Below are positions 22,375 to 33,960 of a DNA stretch of 64,000 nt, in pieces. The stretch covers positions 126,440,480-126,504,479 of the forward strand of contig NC_089249.1 in NCBI RefSeq assembly GCF_963930625.1, read 5' to 3'. The notes beneath the pieces are model-generated. The model was given only the letters and a program-made list of their open reading frames with translations. It was not told where the DNA came from and did no database searches. The position numbers were made by a program, and so were the translations under genes. The DNA is from Muntiacus reevesi. Its lineage: Eukaryota > Chordata > Mammalia > Artiodactyla > Cervidae. Position 1 is the first letter of the stretch, and each line of letters begins with the position of its first letter.

Positions 22375-23043
22375 TTGATCCCCAAAGTAGGCCTGTACTA
22401 TTGCACTAAAGTCTCAGAACTAATGTTGATCATTTACGAATGTTTATGTTTATGTGAGTGGGGTACTAGAGAATTGCTGGGGAATTTCAGCCCTGATAAG
22501 CCTGATAGAAGGTTGGGAGTTGGGGTAAGAGCAGGAATGTCTACAATTTTCCCCAGGCTCCATCAACAGTCACCTCACAAACCTTGAAAGCATTCTCCTC
22601 TGGCTGGCTCACTGGAACTTGGATTCCAGAGAGTTGTGCATAGATTCTCATCACTCACGCAGTCTTTCATCTAGTTTCTAAGAGCTACTTGACACGTAAC
22701 TATGCTGTGTTATTTTCTAAAATATATTCCTTTAGAGCTTGGCAGGTTAGTCAGTCATCTTTGTTAATGATTATAACTCTAACTGAGAACTGAAAAGGCC
22801 AAGTGTTTAGATACTCTTTGGAAAAACAAATGAATTAACTTGATACTTCTCAAGACACTCAACATTAAGACAATAGAGAAAAAATGAAATCAAAGAAGCA
22901 TGTGGGCCAGAATGTTTGTGTTCATTGCTAGTTGCAAAGAGCAAAACAGACAGATGATACAATAAGATCTCCACTTATTTGGGCCACATAATACAATTAA
23001 CTGTTAAGGTGACTTCATATTTCCTAGAATTAACATCTAAAAA

Positions 23044-24622
23044 GATGACCTTTTCATCTTAGGGGATGGGAATGCAAGGGTAGGAAGAGACACCTGGAGT
23101 AACAGGCAAGTTCCGACTTTGAATACAAAAGGAAGCAGGGCAAGGGTTAACAGAGCTTTGCCAAGAGCAAACACTGGTCATAGCAAACTCCCTCTTCCAA
23201 CAACACAAGAGATGAATCTAGATATGGACATCACCAAATGGTCAATACCAAAATCAGACTGATTATATTCTTTGCAGTCAAAGATGGAAAAGCTCTATAC
23301 AGTCAGCAAAAACAAGACCAGGACCTAACTGTGGCTTAGATCATCAGCTCTTTATTGCAAAATTCAGACTCAAATTGAAGAAAGTAGTAAAAACCCTAGA
23401 CCATTCAGGTACGACCTAAATCAAATCTCATGATTATACAGTAGTGACAAATAGATTAAAGGGATTAGATCGAATAGAGTGCCTGAAGAACTATGGATAA
23501 TTATTCATAACATTGTACAGGAGGTGATGACCAAAACCATTCCCAAGAAAAAGAAATGCAAAAAGGCAAAATGGTTGTCTGAGGAGGCCTTACAAATAGC
23601 TAAGAAAAGAATAGCAGCAAAAGGCAATGCAGAAATGGAAAGATACACCCATCTGGATGCAGAGTTCTAAAAAATAGCAAGGAAAGATAAGAAAGCCATC
23701 TTAAGAGAACAATGCAAAGAAACAGAGGAAAGCAATACAATGGGAAAAACTAGAGATACTTCAAGGAAATTAGAGATAACAAGGGACCATTTCATGCACA
23801 GATGGGCACAACAAAGGACAGAAATGGCAGAGATCTAACAGAAGCAGAAGAGATAAAGAAGAGGTGACAAGAATACACAGCAGAACTGTACAAAAAAATA
23901 AAGGTCTTAATGACCCAGATAACCATCATGGTGTGGTCACTCACCTAGAGCCATACATCCTGGAGTGTGAAGTCAAGTGGGCCTTAGGAAGCATCACTAC
24001 AAACAAAGCTAGTGGAGGTGATGGAATTCCAGCTGAGCTATTTCAAATCTTAAAAGATCATGCTGTTAAAGTCTTGTACTCGATATGCCAACAGATTTGG
24101 AAAACTCAGCAGTGGCCACAGGACTGGAAAAGGTCAATTTTCAATATAATCCCAAAGAAGGGCAATGCCACAGAATGTTCAAACTACCATACTATTGCAC
24201 GCATTTCACATGCTAGCAAGGTAATGCTCAATATCCTTCAAGTTAGGCTTGAAGTACATGAACTGAGAACTTTCAGATGTTCAAGCTGGATTTAGAAAAG
24301 GCAGAGGAACCAGAGATCAAATTGCCAACATCCGTTGGATCATAGAAAAAGAAAGAGATTTCCAGAAAAACATCTACTTCTGCTTCATTGACTACACTAA
24401 AGCCTTTGACTGTACGGATCACAACAAACTGTGGAAAATTCTTAAGGAGATGAGAATACCAGATCACCTGACCTGCCTCCTGAGAAACCTGTATGCAGGT
24501 CAAGAAGCAACAATTAAAATCAGACCAGGAACAATGGACTGGTTAAAAACTGGGAGAGGAGTATGTCAAGGCTGTATATTATCACCATGACTATTTAACC
24601 TATAAGAACAGTACATCACGCA
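23044..24622 (+). mobile_element. BovB LINE, truncated at both ends
   Basis: It begins within the endonuclease domain (CTTAGGGGATGGGAATGC), passes the linker (PKKKKCKKAKWLSEEALQIA, 23479-23670) and the RT N-terminal half (SGGDGIPAELFQ, QQWPQDWKRS, 23864-24295), and then motif A text (CTTCATTGACTACACTAAAG). It stops near GTATATTATCACCATGACTA, before the YADD box. Multiple stops and frameshifts are present. Missing the 3' third is unusual, because reverse transcription starts at the 3' end. No flanking duplication was found. Confidence 0.9.
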
Positions 24623-26060
24623 AGTTATTGTCCCTTATAACATTGTTACCCAAAGACTGATCTTTACATTTGGCACTTAAATAACCACAGAGATGAGGGC
24701 TAACTCTGTTATGCAATTACAATCCAGTCTTACCATATGATGACAAAGGTCCATTTGGAAGTTTTACCAAAGAACCACTTCCTTATACCTCCATGTTTAA
24801 GAAGTTCAATCATTGTTTTAATTTAGATAACTAGTGATAAAGAGTGATGCATAGATGAGGGATTTTTAAATGTCATAGTACCTACAAAAATTCAAAAATT
24901 AAAAATTTAATTTTCATTTAATTTCATTTATATTGCCATAATGGCAATTTTTAAAAGGTACATAATCACTGAGTATAATCACTGAATCTGTCTCACTAGA
25001 ACAGGTAACTTTTAAAGTTAAATATACTTATGGTGATTTAACTATAGCATTTATGCTTAAAATAGAATATTTTATCTCTACAGCAGTGACTACAAGAACC
25101 TTGAGAAAAAAAACTTAACTCTAGTTAAAAAAAAACTTAACTCCTACATAATATTTTTAAAAAGTAACAAATTGAAATGTAGAAGCTCTAGCAGGATATA
25201 TCTTTCAACTATGAACTTTTTCCATATCTAAATTTTATAAATTCTACATTGTTGAATATAGAAGATAATATTTCAATAATTTCCTATTTATTGATTACTC
25301 ATTAAAATTAAGACAATATTTGTACTTGGTGAATGATGCAGAGATAAGTAAAAGAGAAATATTACAGTGTTGGGAGAAACAGACAAAAACATATATTATT
25401 TCTTACAACACAACTCTACAACATCTGTGAAATGTTGCCTACCTCCAAAGTATACATTTATGCTGCATGATACAAACACTTGTACAAATAATCTTTTTTC
25501 TGTTTGATTTGTTGATAGATTAATCAATGGTCCAATCAACAGTGCATTTTTGTCTCTGTCTACAGACTCTGACAGTTACAAAGAAATGAGAAAAATGTGC
25601 ATACTGCATTAAGACAGCTCCCCCCTAGAATGGGACTGTCCTAAATTATACTATTTTACATGCATCTTTGCTCCTTCCTGACAGCTGAGGAAATGAGGTA
25701 CAAAGCAAAGAGCAGGAAAAATTTTCAGCTGAACAGTATGTAGAGAAGAAAAAAGTGTAACACTTGAAAAACAAAACTATTAATCTTTCCAGACAAGGGT
25801 AATTTATAGAACACATGTATTATCATTTTGTATTCCAGTATCTTCTGCCAGACCTGTACTTTTTTTGAGTCTGCTTAGAAGGAAAATTTATGACAGAATT
25901 TCTAGGAATAATTGTCCACATAGGCCCCTGCTGCTAGTCTTTACCCCTGCAAAAGTTGTAATTTTCTGACACTTTTCAAAGGAATAAAATATAGTCATCC
26001 AAGAATACCAAACATAAAAAAATTTCTCAATAAAATGTTTACTTTTATATATATACATAT
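24623..26060. other. AT-rich intronic DNA without recognisable element
   Basis: I see no gene, SINE or LINE here with confidence. A (TA)n run begins at 26046. Confidence 0.5.
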
Positions 26061-26283
26061 ACGTGCATGCTAAATTGCTTTAGTCATGTCCAATTCTTTG
26101 CAACCCCATGGGCCCATAGCTTGCCAGGCTCCTCTTCCATGGGATTTTCCAGGCAAGACTACTGGAGTGGGTTGCCAAGCCCTCCTCCAGAGGATCTTCC
26201 CAACCCAGGGATCAAACCTGTGTCTCCGGCACCTCCTGCATTGGCAGGTGGGTTCTTTACCACGAGTGCCACCTGGGAAGCCC
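26061..26283 (-). mobile_element. Bov-tA SINE inserted in a (TA)n tract
   Basis: A reverse Bov-tA is complete from TAAATTGCTTTAGTCATGTC to CACCTGGGAAGCCC. ATATATATAC-like text flanks both sides (26046-26060 and 26284-26310), so the duplication merges with the microsatellite. Confidence 0.9.
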
Positions 26284-26340
26284 ATATATATATATACATA
26301 GATATATATCACATGTGATCATTTCTCTAAGGAAGGCTAT

Positions 26341-27101
26341 TGTTGTTTAGTTGCTCAGTCATGTCTGACTATATGATCCCAGGGACTGCAGCACACCAGG
26401 CTTCCCTGTCCATCACCCTCTCCTGGAGCTCGCTCAAATTCACGTCTATTGAGTCGGTGATGCCATCCAACCATCTCATCATCCAATCAACCTCTGTCAT
26501 CCCCTTCTCCTCTTGCCTTCATTCTTTCCCAGCATCAGGGTCTTTTCTAATGAACTGACTCTTCACATCAGATGCCCAAAGTAATGAAGCTTCAGCATCA
26601 GTCCTTTCAATGACTATTCAGGGATGATTTCCTTTAGGATGAACTGGTTGGATCTCCTTGCAGTCCAAGGGACTCTCAAGAGTCACATGGACATTTTTCA
26701 TAAAGTAATGTCTCTGCTTTTTAATACACTGTCTAGGCTTGTTATAGCTTTTCTTCCAAGGAGCAAGAATATTTTAATTTCATGGCTGCAGTCACCATCT
26801 GCAGTGATTTTGGAGCCCCCCAAAAAACTAGAGTCTGTCACTGTTTCCATTGTTTCCCCATCTTTATGCCATGAAGTGATGAGCTTCCCTGGTAGTTCAG
26901 CTGGTAAAGAATCCGCCTGCAATGCAGGAGACCCCAGTTCAATTCCTGGGTCAGAAAGAACCCCTGGAGGAGGGCATAGCAATCCACTCCAGTATTCTTG
27001 CCTGGAGAATCCTCATGGACAGAGGAGCCTGGCGGGCTACAGGCGGTGGGGTCCCAAGAGTCTGACATGACTGAGCGACTAAGCACAGTACATCTTAGGA
27101 G
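26341..27101 (-). mobile_element. BovB LINE 3' end with 12-bp target duplication, holding a SINE
   Basis: The reverse BovB tail and C-terminal coding text run from 26341 to about 26880 and resume briefly as CATCTTAG at 27091. AAGGAAGGCTAT flanks the whole unit at 26329-26340 and 27102-27113, fixing the insertion at roughly 760 bases including the nested SINE. Confidence 0.88.
26881..27090 (+). mobile_element. Bov-tA SINE nested in BovB
   Basis: The head GAGCTTCCCTGGTAGTTCAG with B-box-like AGTTCAATTCCTGG, and the tail GAGTCTGACATGACTGAG, are on the plus strand. It lies in the opposite direction to its BovB host and near that element's 5' end. Confidence 0.92.
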
Positions 27102-27117
27102 AAGGAAGGCTATGGAT

Positions 27118-27322
27118 ATGTGCTATGCTTAGTTGCTCAGTCGTGTCTGACTCTGCGACCCCATAGACTGTAGCCTGCCAGGTTCCTCTGTCCATGGGCT
27201 TTTTCAGACAAGAATACTGGCGTGGGCTGCCCTTTCCTTCTCCAGGGGATCTTCCCAACCCAGGAATCAAACCCGGGTCTCCTGCACTACAAGCAGATTC
27301 TTCACCCACTGAGCCATCCAGG
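27118..27322 (-). mobile_element. Bov-tA SINE
   Basis: A reverse copy runs from ATGCTTAGTTGCTCAGTCGT to GCCATCCAGG. It ends in an A-run at 27323-27331 instead of the usual GAAGCCC, so the 5' edge is slightly trimmed. Confidence 0.9.
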
Positions 27323-27639
27323 AAAAAAAAACATAAGAAATGTGAAACAAAATAAATCAAAAGATATGTTCCATGAACCAAACAGAGATTGTACTGAGTT
27401 ACAATGAGAGCAACTTACTCACAACTGAATAACACACTCTACAGTTAAAATAAAATGTATTACCAACTGCAGACTCTACCATAGAACTGGACCAGCATCA
27501 AAACACATGCCAGGACCCAGTCATAGGAACAGGTCATACTGGTAGTTATGGGATACTAATTCTCAGGAAAGACAGACAGCCTGCTGTAAGCTAGAGCAAC
27601 ATGCTATAGAACCTAAAGCAAGAGATATGGCCATGAATA

Positions 27640-27870
27640 ATAACAACAAAAATCAGAACTGAGGATTGCCCTGGACTAGGAAAGCTCTTTTACATAGTAG
27701 GTCAAATAATCTTCATAATGACCCTATGACTGTGTACTAATGTCATCTACACTTTGCAGATAAGAGAACTGTGGTTCAATAAGATACGGGACCAGTCCAT
27801 GTGAAGTGCTGGGCTTGAATGAAAGCATACTCAGGGCCTGTCCTTCTAATTACTACACTAGACTGCCTGG
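27640..27870 (+). repeat. MIR relic
   Basis: Weak but ordered MIR landmarks: ATAATCTTCATAATGACCCT, CTTTGCAGATAAGAGAACTG, GGGCTTGAATGAAAGC and TTCTAATTACTACACTAGAC. Confidence 0.6.
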
Positions 27871-28196
27871 GGGCCCTGCAATTTACTTGCTCAATATTCT
27901 TGCCAAACTTCAGGAGAGTAAAGAAAGCTTCTTAGGGAGAGGGAGACACTGGGAGAGACTCTCACCTGAGGGAACAGAGCTCTCACCACACCCAGGCCTA
28001 GGGAAGGAGGCCCCTGGAATCTATCGCTCCAGCCAATGTTTCCACCCACCTTGAGGAAGTGGTGGGGATGGAAGGAGAAACAGGTTCAGGATTGAAGTCC
28101 TGCTCCAGCTGTAAACATACCTGAAAAAGCCCTTCTCTTTTTTCATTTCAGAGTAACACAGATATATCCAACTTGCCACTGAAAGAGGTCAAGAAT

Positions 28197-28345
28197 GAGC
28201 TCCTCTGTCCATGGGATTTTCCAGGCAAGAGTACTGGAGTGGGTTGCCATTTCCTTCTCCAGGGGATCTTCCTGACCCAGGGATCGAACCCGGGTCTCCC
28301 ACGTTGTAGACAGACGCTTTACCATCTAAGCCACCAGGAAAGTCC
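28197..28345 (-). mobile_element. Truncated Bov-tA SINE with TCAAGAAT duplication
   Basis: The copy starts in the body (GAGCTCCTCTGTCCATGG) and includes the complete head with GGGATCGAACCCGGGTC. TCAAGAAT flanks it at 28189-28196 and 28346-28353. The missing portion is the tail end, so the transcript may have been primed internally. Confidence 0.88.
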
Positions 28346-28916
28346 TCAAGAATAAGGCAGAAGCTACAAAACAAGGTTTAGGATTGATGTCTCTGAGTCA
28401 GAGGGGTCTGAAGAGCTATGTTAATGTTTTTGTGACCCAAATTCAGTCATGAGTAAATGATTATGTGCTTCTGCGATCTCTACAGCTAAGATCCATGTTC
28501 ATGTTTCAGATAGAATTTAACTGATCCTGAGAGTGGGAAAAAACAAAATGTGTTCCACTTATTATATACACATGGAACTGTCTCCATCACTTCACCTGAA
28601 AAGAAAAAAATCACAAAATCTTAGACAACACAGGAAAGTCTCCTTTATCTAGTCCAGTCTTCTCCACAGAGCAGAAATTCCTTAATTAACCTAAACTCCT
28701 TCTCTATACGATACACAGGAGAACAGGGAAAAGTCTCCCATAGCTTAGGTAAGAAAGACAAGAAACAGGCAATTTCAAGAACAGAAGTTCAGAGATTTAA
28801 GCAGAAAGCAGGCCTGGCAACCCCAGATCCAAGTCAAGGATACAAGGTGAAAATCAACAGATGCAAAAGAAAGCTGATGTGGACGTGTGTTTCAAGGATT
28901 ACCTCAGATCTTTGAG

Positions 28917-29186
28917 GAGAAGGCAGTGGCAACCCACTCCAATACTCTTGCCTGGAAAATCCCATGGACAGAGGGGCCTGGTGGGCTGCAGTCCATGGGG
29001 TTGGGAAGAGTCGGACACAACTGAGCGACTTCACTTTCACTTTTCACTTGCATGCATTGGAGAAGGAAATGGCAACCCACTCCAGTGTTCTTGCCTGGAG
29101 AATCCCAGGGATGGGGGAGCCTGGTGGGCTGCCGTCTATGGGGTCGCACAGAGTCAGACACGACTGAAGCGACTTAGCAGCAGCAG
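28917..29186 (+). mobile_element. BOV-A2 dimeric SINE with 12-bp duplication
   Basis: Two tandem BovA units (GTGGCAACCCACTCCAATAC and TGGCAACCCACTCCAGTGTT) are joined by a CACTTTCACTTTTCACTT linker, ending GACTTAGCAGCAGCAG. CAGATCTTTGAG flanks it at 28905-28916 and 29187-29198. Confidence 0.95.
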
Positions 29187-29504
29187 CAGATCTTTGAGAC
29201 CATTAATTTCTAGTCTGCCCAGAAGTGTCTATTTACTTAAAGAGACCTAGTTAAAGTGAGTTCTAAATACTTAAAATTTTTAAGGTTAGAAATCAAACAT
29301 CTTCTCAGAAACCTTTCCTGTCCTTAGGGAAGGGTCATAATCTCAGGTCAAAACTGAGAATGATTTGGGAGGGTGAAGAGGAGAGATATAGATCAGAGAT
29401 TTCTGACTGGCCAGATTCCAGAAGGACTAAGGAGCTTGGGAGGAGGGGAAATGGGCGCATCAAGGTGCTAGAACACAGACCTCTCTGTCTTACAGGTTAA
29501 AAAG

Positions 29505-29975
29505 CTTGTGTTGATTATCATAGTAAGTGAAATAAGTCAGACAGAGAAAGAGAAATCTCATATGATGTCACATGTGGAGTCTAAAATAATGATACAAATG
29601 AACTTATTTATAAAACAGAAATAGAATCAGACATAGAAAACAAACTTAGTTACTAAAGGGGAAAGGGGGAGAGTTAAATTGGGAATTTGGGATTAACAGA
29701 TACATACCACTATACATAAAATAGACAAACAACAGGGACCTACTGTATAGCACAGAGAACTAAATTCAAAACCTCATAATAACCTTTAATGGAAAAGAAT
29801 TTGAAGGAGAACATATATATATGTTATATACATATATATATATACACACACATATATAATTATATGTGTTATACATGTGATATATATGTGTTATACACAC
29901 ACATATATATACACACATATACTTTTCTGTACCCTTAAAATACTGTAAATCACTATACATCAATTTAAATAAAAG
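29505..29975 (+). mobile_element. L1 3' UTR with expanded AT/CA microsatellite
   Basis: Sense-strand L1 landmarks: GTAAGTGAAATAAGTCAGAC, GGGATTAACAGATACATACC, CAGGGACCTACTGTATAGCA and CACTATACATCAATTTAAAT near the end. The internal ATATA tract has expanded (29812-29925). Confidence 0.85.
29812..29925 (+). repeat. Compound (AT)n/(CA)n microsatellite
   Basis: TATATA, CACACA and TGTTATACA units alternate over about 110 bases inside the L1 tail. It is likely polymorphic. Confidence 0.85.
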
Positions 29976-30039
29976 CCAACAAACAAGCAACAAAAAAGAA
30001 ACACTGCATATCTATAAAAGTACTGTAAAAAAAAAGGTG

Positions 30040-30280
30040 TAGGACACTCGACATATCCTAATGGGGCAGTCTCCATGGTACATTGCTAAGGATAAGGAAA
30101 GCAAGGTGCAGGCCAAGGAGTTCAGCTTGGTGCTCTGTGATGACCTAGAGGAGTGGGATGGGGTGGTGGGAGGGAGGCTCAAGAGGAAGGGGATATATGT
30201 ATACATAGAGCTGTTCACACTATGTACAGCAGAAATTAACACAGCATTGTAAAGCAATTACACTCCAGTTTAAAAAAAAT
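30040..30280 (+). mobile_element. Second L1 3' end
   Basis: GTGATGACCTAGAGGAGTGG, GAGGGAGGCTCAAGAGGAAG and CATTGTAAAGCAATTACACT are the typical artiodactyl L1 terminus. 30060-30125 upstream of this does not look like standard L1 to me. A third small L1 terminus appears at 30600-30690. Confidence 0.75.
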
Positions 30281-31084
30281 TAAGAATCAAGGTTGCAGAA
30301 AAGTATTACATTTTGTATGAAGGAGAAAAAAGTTTATACATATAAATTTATGTTTGCATGCATATTCATAATATGTCTTTGGAAGAACAAATAAACCAAT
30401 ATCAGTGGTTGCCTGTCAGGGATAGGACAAGAGTGAAACAGACTTACCTTTTTAAAGCTTTTGAATTTTGAACCAAATCAAAACATAATGTAAACAGTAC
30501 TTCAAATGGAGACAAATAAAACTGAAACCCCCCCAAAAAAAAACTTTTCTAAAACCCTGATAAAATAATTATCTTACTTAAGATAAAAAAATTGCATAAT
30601 CTTTAAAAATTGGGAATCACTATACTGTACACCTGTAACATATAATATTGAACATCAACAACTTTGAAAAGATTTTTAAATTATATCATTCCTTGAATAA
30701 GACTGTAGTGTTTGCTACCATTAAAAAAAAAAAAAAAAACAGCTTGTGCTATGCACCTTCTACATAATACATTGTTAGATTCAACCACTGTTAAATCAAA
30801 CTCACTGGTAATCACTTAGGTTGATTTAATTTCAGAGAAGCCACCTAGCACCACTGGAGTGGTACTAAGCCATGGGATATTCCCTTCTTTCACTGTCTGA
30901 CACTTCCAGTCACAGCAGTGGAGCAGGAAGACGAGATCTGCTGGGGCAGCTTGGGCATAGTAGGAATAATGGAATTCTTTTACTCCACTCTGTCTTCAAT
31001 GAAGGGCAGAAAGGAAAAGGAAAATTCATATTGGCACTTGATATATATTGACAAAACTCCCAAGGAGTTTTGAGACTATTCTTA

Positions 31085-31250
31085 TAGTCTCAAATAGTCA
31101 ATAGGGACTATTTTTCTGATACTACAGATAAGAAAACCAAATCACGAAAACATTAATTTGCCTAAGTTTACTCTGCTGGTAAATAGCAGAGGCAGGATTT
31201 AAATCCAAGTCTACCTGGCTTCAAAGCCCATGACCTTTCACTGTACCCTT
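31085..31250 (+). repeat. MIR relic
   Basis: Ordered MIR text: CTACAGATAAGAAAACCAAA, then GGTAAATAGCAGAGGCAGGA and TTTAAATCCAAGTCTACCTG. Confidence 0.65.
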
Positions 31251-31311
31251 CCCAGTAATGAGACCAGTAGTAGTATATTATGTTCACAAACAAGATGATA
31301 AAAAGAAAATA

Positions 31312-31505
31312 AATAACATTTAGTGAATACTTATTATGTTCCAGGCAGTGTTTTAATACTTTATTATCATCTTTAAGCCTGTTAACAATCCTTTGAGGAA
31401 AGAAGTATTATTCCTATATCAAGATAAAGAGACTGAGGCACGGAGAAGTTAGGTAACTTGCCTCAGGTCATGCAACTAAAACATGGTTGAGTCAGGATTT
31501 GGGAA
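31312..31505 (+). repeat. MIR relic
   Basis: Ordered MIR text: ATACTTATTATGTTCCAGGC, GAGACTGAGGCACGGAGAAG, TTAGGTAACTTGCCTCAGGT. It is one of the better preserved copies in the window. Confidence 0.8.
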
Positions 31506-31909
31506 ACTGGAGATGACGAGGAACGATTCATGTACTAGTCTCCCTGGCATTGGTATGTCTCATTTTTAAATCTCTAGGTTTCTATTTCTGTCTGCCTATG
31601 TCTAGTTGTCTTTCTAGTTGATTCTAGCACTCTCTCATCCAGTATTCCTATTAATAGACTTTTACTAGTACCATTTATTTAAATCAGGAACATATGCTTA
31701 TAAATGCATTGCTCCAAATCTCTTGTGCCCAAAATAACACACGCAATGGACAGGTAAGTCATGTGAGTTGAGTACCACACAATTGAGGTGCTCTTCAGAA
31801 GGATGGTTGTCCAAAAGATGCAAGAGCAGAGGAGAGCTATGCACTCAGAAAGGAAAGGTATTTTTTAGCATTAACTGAGAGATGTAAAGTGATACAATAG
31901 ACAAAGCTC

Positions 31910-32066
31910 TGCTGTGCGCTGTGCTTGGTCGCTGTCGTGTCTGACTCCTTGTGACCCCGTGGACTGTAGCCCACTAGGCTCCTCTGTCCATGGGGATTCT
32001 CCAGGCACCAGTACTGGGGGGGGGGTTGCCATGCCCTCCTCCAGGGGATCTTTCCAACCCAGGAAT
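31910..32066 (-). mobile_element. Bov-tA SINE, partial, CAAAGCTC duplication
   Basis: The reverse body runs from TGCTGTGCGCTGTGCTTGG to CAACCCAGGAAT, with the head missing. It contains a G-run at 32017-32026. CAAAGCTC flanks it at 31902-31909 and 32067-32074, so the 5' truncation happened at insertion. Confidence 0.88.
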
Positions 32067-32707
32067 CAAAGCTCAGAATCTTTTTATTTTCCTTTTTCAT
32101 ATCTATCCCATGATGAATAGCATGATTATTATTTCATTAGTCTCTTTCTTCTCATCCTTTTGACTGGTCTTCAAATACCCTTTTGGATCTTTTTTTTTTT
32201 CAATTTACTTTTTTAAAATCCACACTTCTAAATTGTCATCCTTAGTCGATTATTTCCATTCTTTGGCAATAATGAAAATTAAAAAATAGTAGGCAAAAAT
32301 TTCAGGCCTTAGAAAAAGAAAACATCTGTATGAAAATACATGTTTCTTTATATGTCCTACCTGCTATAAAAGTGATAGGAAGTATTTTACTTTGAACTAT
32401 GCTATAGCAATACTGTAAACTCTGGCTTTTTCTAGCTATGACTATCTATCTCAAACCCATAATTAGACTTAAAAAAAAAATGGTTATGCTCTAAACATTA
32501 GCAGTGATAGATACATAAGGTATTTTCATCCTAAGAAATGTTTACCTTAAATGTCATGATTAAAGTAATTATTAGCAAGCCACCTATGACTTAAATTAGG
32601 GAAAACAACTAGTCTGAAATCAATTGTAGTATTGGAGGAACAAAAGACTACTTTGTTTGACTGCTGGCAACATTGTTTTAATAGCAAAAGCAGACTGTAG
32701 CAGTAAG

Positions 32708-32760
32708 GTGTTTCAGAGTGGATGTTAGGGTGTTTCAGTAAAACATCCACTCTGAAACAC
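32708..32760. repeat. Perfect 19-bp inverted repeat with 15-base spacer
   Basis: GTGTTTCAGAGTGGATGTT at 32708-32726 is the exact reverse complement of 32742-32760. The spacer itself contains another GTGTTTCAG at 32730-32738. It is not part of any repeat family I recognise. Either strand could fold into a stable hairpin. Confidence 0.9.
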
Positions 32761-33639
32761 AATGTTTTTCCAAAGGGAAATTTACAACAAGCAAAGTTGG
32801 TTTGTTACCACAGAAGTTTGGAAAGATTTTCTGAAGCCTCTTTTAGGCTCTAGCACAATAATTTATTATGTAGCAGGAATTTTTAATGAAATGAATGTAC
32901 CTTCAAAGAGAAAATATATCCACCATTTTTAAGAGAAAACTGGTCATTGAAAAACCCACAAACCAACTGCAAAGGCTCTCAACAACTTTATGGGTATGTT
33001 TGTCACATACTCTTTATAGATGAACAAATTGGGACACATAACACATAACTAGGTAGTCTGGGTCAGGATTATAACAAATGTCTATTTAACTAGAAAACAT
33101 AAGTATAGTTCAAAATGAAATCAACATATGTCTCTGCTCAAGAGAAAGAAAACAGATCTTGCAGATTTTATCCAGTCAATTTAGTTAAAAATAATTCTGT
33201 TTCATGACAGCACTTGAGTCACGTGCCTGTCTTGAGTCTGGTTGTTTAGTCACAAAGATAAGTTAAAAATGAATTATCAATAATTTACTGATAAATGATT
33301 AACAATAATATTAATCATTGAGGTTATTTTTTACTTTCTGATCTTAATTATCTAGAGTTACATAATCACACTTTTAATTTTTCTTCAGGATATCTAAGTA
33401 GCAAACTGAAATTCATCTTCCTTAGTTGTAAGTCAGTGTATACACTAGCATTCTTTTGACAACAGGCTACTGGCCTAAATCCAATAAAATTCACTCTCTT
33501 CCATGTGATTTTCAACACTTAGCCACAAAGCTCTGTTCCAAATCCATTTCCTCTATGAAACAATCCAGTGCAATCCTTATACCCCACATGGTTCTTTCCC
33601 TTGATACTTTGTTCTGTATTACCCAATCATCAACCATTT

Positions 33640-33960
33640 CACAAGCATGGCCCCACTAAACCATAAACTCTGCAAAGAAAAAGACTGTCTGGCTTGTAAA
33701 TCTTCATCCTTAGTGCCCTGCTCGGTGTGCAATACATAATAGTGAAAGAAGCTCAGTCGTGTCCGACTCTTTGCGACCTCATAGGCTATACAGTTCATGG
33801 AATTCTCCAGGCCAGAATGCTGGAGTGAGTAGCCTTTCCCTTCTCCAGGGGATCTTCCCAACCCAGGGATCAAACCCAGGTCTCCCACATTGCAGATGGA
33901 TTCTTTACCAGCTGAGTCACAAGGGAAGCTCAATAAACACCAAATGGAGGAATGAATGAG
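33640..33960 (+). mobile_element. L2 3' end split by a SINE
   Basis: The L2 terminal text reads AAACCATAAACTCTGCAAAG, GCAATACATAATAG, then after a SINE CTCAATAAACACCAAATGG and GAATGAATGAG. The two halves join into the standard L2 ending. Confidence 0.75.
33740..33931 (-). mobile_element. Bov-tA SINE inside an L2
   Basis: A reverse Bov-tA runs from GTGAAAGAAGCTCAGTCGTG to the head ending CACAAGGGAAG. It splits the L2 tail. A short AATA-type duplication is possible. Confidence 0.9.

Noticed and set aside
26067..26318. Overlapping open frames of 60-95 codons in SINEs (also at 28834-29250, 39006-39242, 33619-33990 and elsewhere)
   Set aside because: They fall inside Bov-tA or BOV-A2 copies, and the recurring WQPTPVLLPGKSHG-type text is the translated SINE consensus, not a gene.
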